Shown here one piece after another: positions 17,506 to 24,450 of a stretch of DNA of 64,000 bases; within the stretch, counting starts at the first letter, position 1; each line of letters begins with the position of its first letter. This stretch comes from Arcobacter iocasae (GTDB lineage Bacteria; Campylobacterota; Campylobacteria; Campylobacterales; Arcobacteraceae): positions 2,666,001 to 2,730,000 of the forward strand of contig NZ_CP090177.1 in assembly GCF_042214795.1 (NCBI RefSeq), read 5' to 3'. A model generated the notes under the pieces. That model saw only the letters and a program-made list of their open reading frames with translations. It did not search any database and was not told the origin of the DNA. Made by a program: the position numbers and the translations under genes.

Positions 17506-17518
17506 AATTAGTTAAAAT

Positions 17519-17587
17519 GCATAACAAATCAGTGGAGCCAATAAATTACCCTGCGGGCAATTCATCGGCTCATTTTAAACGTTATGT
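17519..17587 (+). repeat. attC site of cassette 8
   Basis: 69 bases, GCATAAC to GTTATGT. Left arm is consensus; right arm is AATTCATCGGCTC with two changes that weaken the stem to wobble or mismatch. Apex CCCTGCGGG. Confidence 0.93.
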
Positions 17588-17610
17588 CCCTACTAAAAGG
17601 TTATTAAAAT

Positions 17611-18388
17611 ATGGAAGAATTACAAATTAAACTAAAAGAAATGCTTACTGATAAACAAGATACATGGAACAAAGATGTATATAATAGTCAACACTATCAA
17701 GAAGAATTAAAATTGATTAGAAATATAACAAATGATTTTATTTACACCTTAAACTCAATATCTTTATATTCTACAAGAGCAGGAAACATATGATGATTTT
17801 TTAACAATAAAAGCCATTGATGATATTTTGCAATCTGTAATCGCTATCTTGTCATTAGTAGAACATGGAATTCACAATACTATAAAAAGAGAATTAAGAT
17901 ATTTAATTGAGATGATGACAAAATATGTCATTGTTGATTATGTAAAAATGGGTGAAAGTTTAACTACAAAAACTCAATATTTAAAAGATTCAATTCCAAA
18001 TTCATCTATTGACGTAATAGATGAGTATAAACCTCCTTTATCAGGTGTAAAAAATGATGAATTTAAGGCTGAAGTAAAAGATTTCTTCTATAAAGCCTGT
18101 GCTTATGTTCATCCGTCTAAGAAGCAAATAGATGAACAAGTAAAAAACTATGAGAGAGGAAATACCATTGGATTTGAATCTAGCAAAATGCTAGCTGATA
18201 TGAATAAACTTATTTTTAGAGCATATGACATGATATTAGTTATGCTTTTTCATGGCTTTGGAGATTCAATGAGTGGAGATTTATTTATTCAATTATTAGA
18301 TGACAACAAAAAGTGGAAATTTCATAAATCAAAGTACGTAAAAGAATATTCTAAAAACTTTGATTATAAACACGAACGAAAGACATAA
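17611..18388 (+). pseudogene. Cassette 9: frameshifted gene of unknown function
   Basis: Two frames read one protein. 17611-17793 gives MEELQIKLKEMLTD to TLNSISLY, then stops; the +1 frame, open from about 17754 to 18388, continues LQEQETYDDFLTIKAIDDILQ into the 186-residue part that a TTG at 17828 would otherwise start. A single-base shift between about 17754 and 17790 restores an uninterrupted protein of about 258 aa. It is mostly helical, with a KACAYVHPS motif near the middle. Either a real decayed cassette or a sequencing error in a T/A-rich run; a TTG-initiated shorter protein is also possible. Confidence 0.7.
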
Positions 18389-18452
18389 CAAAAACGAGGA
18401 GACGCAATAATTTACCCTGCGGGAAAATTATCGCTCACGATAAACGTTATAT
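18383..18452 (+). repeat. attC site of cassette 9 (divergent class)
   Basis: 70 bases, ACATAAC to GTTATAT. Stem GCAATAATTT/AAATTATCGC around CCCTGCGGG; outer sequence AACGAGGAGAC and CTCACGATAAACG differ from the main class. The gene's stop codon overlaps the left end. Confidence 0.9.
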
Positions 18453-18467
18453 GAAAAGGAAACATAG

Positions 18468-18734
18468 TTGCCAGAAAATATGAATTGTTATTCCAATAAA
18501 ACAGCACAAAGAATAATTAAAGAGATAAAAAATCTTGAAAGAAGCTTGGAATCTACAACACGTAATTGTGAAGGAACTAAAAAAGCTAAAAAAAAATTGG
18601 AAAAAATTCAAAATCTAATAAATGAAGCTCAAGATGACGGTTTGCTAAATCAAAATGAATATAATGATTGTTCAAATCTTTTAAGTGAACCGATTAGAAA
18701 ATTGTTTAGAGAAAAATTTGAAGGAAAGTGTTAG
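18468..18734 (+). CDS. Cassette 10: small helical protein of unknown function
   Basis: 88 aa, Lys/Glu-rich, probably one long helix or coiled coil (RIIKEIKNLERSLESTTRN, KKAKKKLEKIQNLINEA) with three Cys. The frame starts at TTG 18468 with AAAGGAAA upstream; an in-frame ATG at 18480 is an alternative start. No recognised family. Confidence 0.55.
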   Translation: MPENMNCYSNKTAQRIIKEIKNLERSLESTTRNCEGTKKAKKKLEKIQNLINEAQDDGLLNQNEYNDCSNLLSEPIRKLFREKFEGKC

Positions 18735-18744
18735 CAATGCAATC

Positions 18745-18813
18745 ATATAACAAATCAGTGGAGCCAATAAATTACCCTGCGGGCAATTTATTGGCTCATT
18801 TTAAACGTTATCT
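18745..18813 (+). repeat. attC site of cassette 10
   Basis: 69 bases, ATATAAC to GTTATCT, consensus stem and CCCTGCGGG apex. Last complete attC of the array. Confidence 0.94.
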
Positions 18814-18837
18814 TTAAAATAAATATATGGGACTTTA

Positions 18838-20676
18838 ATGAACAATAATGAAATAATCTATCAAATTGAAAAAGAAATAAATAATGAGATTAAAGTCATT
18901 ATTAATAAATTAGATGCTGAAAAGTTATTACTATTTTTATTAATACAACAAGAAATTATGTTTTCAACTTTAAGAGATGAAAAATTAGAATATAAAGAAA
19001 AACTTTCTGAAAGTTTTTCTTATACTATCAATTTAATTAAGCATTATAAAAAAATTAAATTATCAAAACTACAAAAATATAATATCACAGAATATACAAA
19101 TTTAAAGAAAGATATTTTGAATGATTTAACTTCTTTATTATTAACAAAAAGTAAAGTAATTGATTTCAAAATTTATATTAATAAGCAAGGATATAAACTT
19201 AATGTAGAAAATAATATATTAACAATTACTCATGAAATTGATAATTATATTAAATACTATAAACTAGGTTATTTAAGAAGTGTTATTGAAGATATGTATT
19301 GCGCAACAATGTCAATTTCAAATAATACTTCAAATTTTATTCAAGTAGTACAAAAATCATTTGAACGACAAATAGATTTTTTTAAAATAATAGATAGAGA
19401 CACACCAATGGAACGAATTAGGTTTTTATTTTCTCAACCTTTGTGTAATATTTTAACAAATATTAAAGATGGAAATTCAGACTATAGAATAAATTCTAGC
19501 TTTAATAATTATTTTGCAAATAGTGATATTAATATAAATGACAAATGTTCAAAATCAACTAATATTAGATGGATTGATTTATTGAAATTTACTATTGGAA
19601 TAAGTAATATTTCAATTTTCATGGATAATACAATAAAAGAACAATGTAAAAATAATAATATAATGTTCAATAATTCAATTTTATTTCCTACTACAGATAA
19701 ATTAGTTTTTGATGTATTTAAACTTTTATTTAATGAAATAAATAAAGATATATTAGATAAAGATATAGAAAACTTTATTAAAAAATTTACAACTGATTTA
19801 ACAAAATCAAAAATAAATGATAAAACAGATATTCAATTCAAACCTATTGTTAAAATAAGTAATGATTTTAATTTTTTATTATTTAGAACTCTTGGTGCTA
19901 CTAATTTAATTAGAGCATATTTATCAAATCATGAATTTGGCTTAGATGAACAAGGTGATAAATTTGAAGAAATCGTAAAGAATACATTTTTAAAATGTTT
20001 TGATAATGTTGAAAATAGTTTAAAATTTAAAAATAAAGATAATGAAAAAGGAGAAATTGATATTTGTGTTTTAGGAAATAATAATATATACTTTGTAGAA
20101 TGCAAAAATAGGCTACATCCAATTTCTGCATCTTCATCTACAAATAACTATGAATATATCATGAAAGCTACTAAAGAACAATTACCTAAAGCAATAAATT
20201 ATTTTAATGAAGATAGAAAATCATTTATAAAAAAATATTTTAAAAAATCAATTGATAATATTGAAGATTTTAATATTTATAAAATGGTAATACTTTCAAA
20301 TAGAAATGTATCTGGATTAAATATTGATGATGTAGCAATAAGAGATACATATTCATTAGACCGCACATTATTAGTAGGATATGGGAATATGGGCTATATA
20401 TCTTCAAATGATAAAGTATCATTTGAAGATAATTCTGAAAGAATAGATTTTTGGGAAAATAAGACTTCTTTTCAAGAAATAGATTTAATAAATTATTTAT
20501 CAGAAGAATCAATATTTTTTAAATTTTTAGAAAATAATGTAGCTATTGAACAATTAAGAGAATTTAAATATAAAGATTATATTTTTAAAGATTTAGTGTA
20601 TGCATATGAAGCATATCAAAAAACAGAAAAATCCGGGGACAGAATACCTATTAATAAAAAATTATACTCTCCCTAG
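18838..20676 (+). CDS. Cassette 11: large protein with PD-(D/E)XK nuclease-like motif, no attC
   Basis: 612 aa, very Asn/Ile/Lys-rich. Residues about 1-380 are helical and unrecognised. At about 385-425 GDKFEEIVKNTFLK is followed by GEIDICVLGNNNIYFVECKN: Asp408, Glu421 and Lys423 fit the restriction-endonuclease-like D-(x)n-ExK site. So a nuclease, possibly defence-related, is a fair inference. The last codons (KSGDRIPINKK) are read from a GGGGACAGAATACCT word that looks like a foreign repeat, suggesting the original 3' end and its attC were lost. ATG start 24 bases after the previous attC. Confidence 0.65.
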   Translation: MNNNEIIYQIEKEINNEIKVIINKLDAEKLLLFLLIQQEIMFSTLRDEKLEYKEKLSESFSYTINLIKHYKKIKLSKLQKYNITEYTNLKKDILNDLTSLLLTKSKVIDFKIYINKQGYKLNVENNILTITHEIDNYIKYYKLGYLRSVIEDMYCATMSISNNTSNFIQVVQKSFERQIDFFKIIDRDTPMERIRFLFSQPLCNILTNIKDGNSDYRINSSFNNYFANSDININDKCSKSTNIRWIDLLKFTIGISNISIFMDNTIKEQCKNNNIMFNNSILFPTTDKLVFDVFKLLFNEINKDILDKDIENFIKKFTTDLTKSKINDKTDIQFKPIVKISNDFNFLLFRTLGATNLIRAYLSNHEFGLDEQGDKFEEIVKNTFLKCFDNVENSLKFKNKDNEKGEIDICVLGNNNIYFVECKNRLHPISASSSTNNYEYIMKATKEQLPKAINYFNEDRKSFIKKYFKKSIDNIEDFNIYKMVILSNRNVSGLNIDDVAIRDTYSLDRTLLVGYGNMGYISSNDKVSFEDNSERIDFWENKTSFQEIDLINYLSEESIFFKFLENNVAIEQLREFKYKDYIFKDLVYAYEAYQKTEKSGDRIPINKKLYSP

Positions 20677-20706
20677 ATTTAGTTTTTATGGTCATAATCA
20701 CTAAAT
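20629..20706. repeat. REP-like GGGGACAGAATACCT word and hairpin at the right end of the array
   Basis: The word ATCCGGGGACAGAATACCT (from 20631) resembles, from memory, the REP-type palindromic sequences associated with Y1 (TnpA-REP) transposases in many bacteria; no transposase gene is present here. It is followed by ATTTAGT (20677-20683) opposite ACTAAAT (20700-20706), a hairpin that may terminate array transcription. The relationship to REP elements is unverified. Confidence 0.4.
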
Positions 20707-20715
20707 TTACATCTC

Positions 20716-20744
20716 TTGACAAGTCGTACGATATTGAGTACAAT
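20716..20744 (+). promoter_or_regulatory. Promoter and probable operator of the YefM-YoeB type toxin-antitoxin operon
   Basis: Textbook sigma-70 promoter: TTGACA at 20716-20721, 17-base spacer, TACAAT at 20739-20744. Between the boxes lies the palindrome TCGTACGA (20724-20731), and a second GTAC core sits at 20738-20741. Phd/YefM antitoxins bind GTAC-centred palindromes over their own promoters, so autorepression is expected. Confidence 0.75.
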
Positions 20745-20771
20745 ATTGAAAATTAACTATTAAGGACAGAT

Positions 20772-21017
20772 ATGACAAGAACTATGTCAGTAAGTCAAGT
20801 TAGAGCAGATATATATAATGTGATGGATGAAACGGCACAAACACATGAACCGATACTTATAACAGGGAAAAGAAATAATGTTGTTATGCTTTCCCAAGAA
20901 GATTGGAATGCTATAGAGGAAACATTGTATTTAAATAATATACCAAATATGGTATCTTCGATACAAGACTCGATGAATGAACCAGATAGTGAGTTTAGTG
21001 AAGATATTGAATGGTAA
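20772..21017 (+). CDS. Phd/YefM family antitoxin
   Basis: 81 aa. N-terminal DNA-binding domain typical of Phd/YefM: MSVSQVRADIYNVMDETAQTHEPILITGKRNNVVMLSQEDWNAIEETLYL, then an acidic tail (DSMNEPDSEFSEDIEW) that should wrap the toxin. ATG with AAGGACAGAT upstream; its end overlaps the toxin start by 7 bases, the usual translational coupling. Confidence 0.93.
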   Translation: MTRTMSVSQVRADIYNVMDETAQTHEPILITGKRNNVVMLSQEDWNAIEETLYLNNIPNMVSSIQDSMNEPDSEFSEDIEW

Positions 21018-21304
21018 AATATAAAATACTCTATAGTAAACTAGCATTAAAAGATGCTAAAAAATTATCGAGTGCTAACTTAAGCCCAAATGCTAAAGAA
21101 TTAATTGAGATTATTAGAAAAAATCCATTTCAAAATCCTCCCCCTTATGGTGTAACCCCGCAGGCACGAGGACAAAAACTAGTTGGTAGTTTAAGTGGTA
21201 CATATTCTAGAAGAATAAATATTCAACATAGACTGGTTTATGAAGTAAAAGAAACTGACAAGGTAGTAAGAATCCATAGAATGTGGTCACATTATGGAGA
21301 ATAA
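21011..21304 (+). CDS. YoeB/Txe family toxin (ribosome-dependent mRNA endonuclease)
   Basis: 97 aa RelE-superfamily toxin. YoeB-type features: KDAKKLSSANLS helix, PPYGVTPQA...GQKLVGSLSGTYSRRINIQHRLVYEV and C-terminal MWSHYGE, with the catalytic Arg and the late His-Tyr present. Expected to cut mRNA at the ribosomal A site when the antitoxin is degraded. Such pairs stabilise integron arrays; this pair has its own promoter and sits right after the last cassette, but no attC follows it. Confidence 0.92.
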   Translation: MVKYKILYSKLALKDAKKLSSANLSPNAKELIEIIRKNPFQNPPPYGVTPQARGQKLVGSLSGTYSRRINIQHRLVYEVKETDKVVRIHRMWSHYGE

Positions 21305-21365
21305 ATTACAATTACAAATTATACCTTAGAGGTTGAATCTTTATTTTTTGTTTAATTACTAATTC

Positions 21366-21485
21366 TTAAAATAAAATACTCTCATTTATACTTAACCCTT
21401 TATTCAAACTCTCTTCATCGAGTTTTACTTGTCTTGCATTGAAATCTATTGATTTGATTTGCTCACACATTATGAAATTCGTGTA
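21366..21485 (-). pseudogene. C-terminal remnant of a MazF/PemK-type toxin
   Basis: The minus strand reads NFIMCEQIKSIDFNARQV then KLDEESLNKGLSINESILF and a stop. The MCEQI.SID..AR pattern matches the C-terminal strand-helix of MazF/PemK endoribonucleases; the N-terminal two thirds are absent and the frame closes upstream at 21495. The remaining bases of the 21305-21637 gap show nothing else except a TATAAT-like word near 21604 before the next gene. Confidence 0.55.
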
Positions 21486-21637
21486 AAAAATACTTATTAA
21501 ACTATTTTGTAAATTATTTTTTCGATTTTTATATAAAATGATTGGATTTAACTTTATTCATCTTATATTCATATTCACTTCATGTTGAATTCATAATAAT
21601 ATTCTATAATCGCTGCAAATGATTAAATTAGGAGACA

Positions 21638-22087
21638 ATGATGAGTAAAGGTAAGGTTATTTTAGGGATAGCTGTTGTAGCTGTTTTAATTCAATTTATT
21701 CCTTATGGAAAAGATTATACAAACCCACCAGTAGAAAAGGAACCTCAATGGGATTCAATGCAGACAAAGGTGTTATTTGATAAAGCTTGTGCTAATTGCC
21801 ACTCAAATAAGACAACTTATCCATGGTATAGCAAAGTTGCACCTATCTCTTGGTTGGTTGCATCTGACGTTGAAGAGGGTAGAGACCATTTAAATGTTTC
21901 TATGTGGGGTGTACAAAAAAGAAATAAAGGTGATGAGGCTGCAAAAGAGGTAAAAGGAGGAGATATGCCACCTTTTTATTATCTTCCAACACATCCTGAA
22001 GCTAAACTTACTCAAGCTGAAACTCAACAACTTATTTTAGGTTTGGAAAAAACATTTGGTAGTGAAGAAGAACATGACAAAGATTAA
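21638..22087 (+). CDS. Haem-binding domain protein (periplasmic, membrane-anchored)
   Basis: 149 aa. N-terminal hydrophobic segment (about 7-24) then a CxxCH haem motif, ACANCHSNKTTYPWYSKVAPISW, the signature of the small c-type haem-binding domain family. Later GGDMPPFYYLPTHPEAKLT includes the Met likely to be the axial ligand region. Anchored with the haem domain in the periplasm. Two ATGs (21638 and 21641) share the AGGAG site. Probably a redox or haem carrier protein; partner unknown. Confidence 0.85.
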   Translation: MMSKGKVILGIAVVAVLIQFIPYGKDYTNPPVEKEPQWDSMQTKVLFDKACANCHSNKTTYPWYSKVAPISWLVASDVEEGRDHLNVSMWGVQKRNKGDEAAKEVKGGDMPPFYYLPTHPEAKLTQAETQQLILGLEKTFGSEEEHDKD

Positions 22088-22159
22088 AATTGATAATATA
22101 TAAGTGATTTTTTAGCTAATTTATTTATAATGTATTACTAACAAATAGGTAGAAATACT

Positions 22160-22705
22160 ATGTCTAAATACATTACAATAATTATCATGTTATTTATTAT
22201 CTCTTTAAAAGCTGAAGATTTTAACTCATGTGGATATATTCATAAGAATACAAATCTATATGAGTTATTTGATAACTGTGCTTCCTACAAAGATGGTAAT
22301 CTACAAATTTCAAAAGAGCATATAAAAAATCTTTATTTTGATAAATTTGATACAGCTAGTTTTTTTACTTCTGGTCAATATTTTTATGTAAAACCTGATG
22401 GGAGATTTCTTCCTGTCCTTTTTTATGATAATGGAGCGGATTACTTTGAAGAAGGTCTTACTCGCTCATTAAAAAGTGGAAAAATAGAATATTACAATAC
22501 AGACTTAAAACTTGTACTTTCCCCAGGTTATGATTGGTCTTGGCCTTTTCATGAAGGCAAAGCATTAGTCTGTAATGGTTGTGTTTTGACTTCTCTTGAA
22601 GATGGTCACAAAGCTCTAAAAGGAGGTTCGTGGGGCTATATAAACAAGGAAGGAAAAGAAATCATTCCTGTCAAATATAAAGCTTCGGATCTTCCTAAAA
22701 AATAG
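22160..22705 (+). CDS. Exported WG-repeat-like protein
   Basis: 181 aa with a signal peptide (MSKYITIIIMLFIISLKAED). The mature part has FSPxG-like and WGYINKEGKEIIPVKY motifs of WG (KWG) repeats, plus YVKPDGRFLPVLFYDNGADYFEEGLTR. Cys residues in FNSCGY, DNCASY and CNGC could form disulfides in the periplasm. Function unknown; such repeats form beta-propeller-like surfaces. Stand-alone gene. Confidence 0.75.
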   Translation: MSKYITIIIMLFIISLKAEDFNSCGYIHKNTNLYELFDNCASYKDGNLQISKEHIKNLYFDKFDTASFFTSGQYFYVKPDGRFLPVLFYDNGADYFEEGLTRSLKSGKIEYYNTDLKLVLSPGYDWSWPFHEGKALVCNGCVLTSLEDGHKALKGGSWGYINKEGKEIIPVKYKASDLPKK

Positions 22706-22833
22706 GGCTTAAATCATGATTATCCAATAGTTCTTTATAATATAATTTTTGTACTCTAGCCAAGAATAAAGTATATTGACATTGTATATGCTGTATGATA
22801 AACTAAGATTATGAGAATATAAATGGAAAGAGC

Positions 22834-23097
22834 ATGTTAAAAAACAAAATAATAGAATATTATAAATTTTTAAAAGAAAAAAAAGTAGATAAGTATTTAA
22901 TCATTATGGGTGTGATTGGTGTTATTATTGGTTTATTTTTTGATATTCCAATTATAAATCAAATATTTGTATGGCCAGTTTTATTGGGTGTTTGTATAAG
23001 ATTGTATGATTTTACTGAAAAAATAGAGAGAGAAATAGTTCCTTATGATTTTAATAGATTATTGCCACCACCTAAAAAAAATAGTACTAAAAAATAA
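22834..23097 (+). CDS. Small membrane protein
   Basis: 87 aa with two hydrophobic stretches (about 22-40 and 44-60: IIMGVIGVIIGLFFDIP and NQIFVWPVLLGVCI) and a proline/lysine tail. No recognised family. Its stop codon overlaps the ATG of the GIY-YIG gene (TAATG), so the two are translationally coupled. GGAAAGAGC precedes ATG. Confidence 0.7.
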   Translation: MLKNKIIEYYKFLKEKKVDKYLIIMGVIGVIIGLFFDIPIINQIFVWPVLLGVCIRLYDFTEKIEREIVPYDFNRLLPPPKKNSTKK

Positions 23098-23363
23098 TGT
23101 CATATTTTATCTATATGCTTGAGTGTTGCGATGGGAGTTTATATACTGGAATTACTACAGATGTGATAAAACGTTTGGATGAACATAATAGTTCAACTAA
23201 AGGTGCAAAGTATACAAAAGCTAGACGTCCAGTAAAATTAGTTTATGAAGAAGCATCAAATGATAGGAGTAGTGCTTCTAAGCGTGAATATGCTATTAAA
23301 AAACTTACAAGAATCAAGAAACTTCAATTGATAAATGAGCCTTCTAAGAAAGAAGGCCATTAG
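23097..23363 (+). CDS. GIY-YIG nuclease superfamily protein (UPF0213 type)
   Basis: 88 aa single-domain GIY-YIG protein: FIYMLECCDGSLYTGITTDV (the GIY-YIG signature as IYM...YTG) with KRLDEHNS and a conserved Arg/Glu later (SASKREYAIKKL). This small family acts on branched or damaged DNA in other bacteria. Overlaps the upstream small membrane gene by one base. Confidence 0.9.
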   Translation: MSYFIYMLECCDGSLYTGITTDVIKRLDEHNSSTKGAKYTKARRPVKLVYEEASNDRSSASKREYAIKKLTRIKKLQLINEPSKKEGH

Positions 23364-23371
23364 CTCTTTTT
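23337..23371. terminator. Hairpin between converging GIY-YIG and flavodoxin genes
   Basis: GCCTTCT (23339-23345) pairs with AGAAGGC (23351-23357), with outer GAGC/GCTC and Ts after. It overlaps the 3' end of the GIY-YIG gene and may terminate it. Confidence 0.5.
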
Positions 23372-23864
23372 AGAAGTGCTCTTCGATATCTTTAACCCAA
23401 GCTTCGATTCTATCTTTTGTTAGTTCGCTTTGATTGTCTTCATCTAGCACTAAGCCTACAAATTGACCATCTTGAACTGCTGTTGATTCGTCAAATTCAT
23501 AACCATCTGTTGAAGTAAATCCTACTACATTTCCTTCTTTTACATAGCTATATAAGTGACCTAAGGCATTACAAAAGGTATCTTCGTATCCTTCTTGATC
23601 TCCCACTCCTATTAATGCTATTGTTTTATTGCTAAAGTCTATCTTTTCTAAGTTAGCTTCAAAGTCTTCCCAATCAGCTTGCAAATCTCCATCACCCCAA
23701 GTTGATGATGCTAAGATAAGTTTGTCGTATTGTTCAATCTCCTCTTTTGTTGCTTTTGCAATATCATGTAGTGTAATTTCTTTTGAAAATGTATTTTTAA
23801 CTTCATTTACAATTTCTTCAGTAGCACCTGTGTCACTACCAAAAAATAGTCCTATTGTATTCAT
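23370..23864 (-). CDS. fldA: Flavodoxin
   Basis: 164 aa from the ATG at 23864, chosen because GGAAGGAAT lies just upstream and the protein then begins MNTIGLFFGSDTGATEEI, the FMN phosphate-binding loop. A longer in-frame opening to 23903 lacks support. Further FMN contacts: ASSTWGDGDLQ and GVGDQEGYEDTFCNALG. Long-chain flavodoxin, a low-potential electron carrier, in Campylobacterota the acceptor of pyruvate and 2-oxoglutarate oxidoreductases. Confidence 0.95.
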   Translation of the reverse strand: MNTIGLFFGSDTGATEEIVNEVKNTFSKEITLHDIAKATKEEIEQYDKLILASSTWGDGDLQADWEDFEANLEKIDFSNKTIALIGVGDQEGYEDTFCNALGHLYSYVKEGNVVGFTSTDGYEFDESTAVQDGQFVGLVLDEDNQSELTKDRIEAWVKDIEEHF

Positions 23865-24023
23865 ATTTATTCCTTCCATATTTATAAAATGGAAATATAA
23901 CATAGAAAAACTTAAATAGGATAAAAACAGTCCTATTTAAGTTTAAAATTTTTATTACTTTAAGTTTAAAGTAAAAATCAATTTAATAAAAGATAAAATT
24001 TATAATAAAACTCAAGGCAAAAT

Positions 24024-24365
24024 ATGAAAACATTTAATAAAGATGAGATAAATCAAAAAGTAATTGAAAAATTAAAAACAATACAAGACCTTGAATTACC
24101 TATTAATATTTTTGATTTGGGATTGATTTATAAAACTGATGTAGAAAATAGTGATAATAAAGTTCAAGTAAATATAGAGATGACTTTGATAGATTCTCGA
24201 TGTAATAGTACTAAATCTTTTACGGATGAAGTTATAAGTACTGTGCAAAGTATAGATGAAGTGGATGTTTGTAATGTAAAGTTTGTATTTACTCCTAAAT
24301 GGGAAGTCACTATGATAAGCTCTGAAGGATTAGAACAGTTAAGAAATTCAAATTCAATCGCATAA
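24024..24365 (+). CDS. MIP18/DUF59 family iron-sulfur assembly-type protein
   Basis: 113 aa. Fits the MIP18/PaaD/SufT family: V.EKLKTIQDLELPINIFDLGLIY, then VNIEMTLIDSRCNSTKSFTDEVISTVQ, where the family's TTPGC-like loop is replaced by SRCNST and keeps the Cys. Such proteins help mature Fe-S clusters. Monocistronic, in divergent position to fldA. Confidence 0.85.
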   Translation: MKTFNKDEINQKVIEKLKTIQDLELPINIFDLGLIYKTDVENSDNKVQVNIEMTLIDSRCNSTKSFTDEVISTVQSIDEVDVCNVKFVFTPKWEVTMISSEGLEQLRNSNSIA

Positions 24366-24450
24366 TAATCTTAATGCATAAAATTAAATAAAAAGTATTA
24401 GTTTTAACATAATATTTGCTAATATTAAGATATTAATAAGGATTATTAAG

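Larger units (their letters stand above)
10498..20706. mobile_element. Chromosomal integron: intI, attI/Pc and an array of eleven cassette units
   Basis: Minus-strand integron integrase followed divergently by a run of short plus-strand cassettes, each with one gene and, except at one fusion and at the end, an attC. Recombination boundaries (before TTAT of the GTTAT core) fall at 11752 (attI), 12686, 13546, 14122, 15216, 15868, 16362, 17581, 18446 and 18807. Six of nine attC sites belong to one nearly identical class, the pattern of sedentary chromosomal integrons; three are divergent. The right end is not marked by an attC. No transposase or flanking insertion sequence is seen. Confidence 0.92.

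Noticed and set aside
12624..18813. Regularly spaced repeats that could be mistaken for a CRISPR array
   Set aside because: The units are 300-1200 bases apart, contain genes between them and end in GTTAT cores with internal palindromes; they are attC sites.
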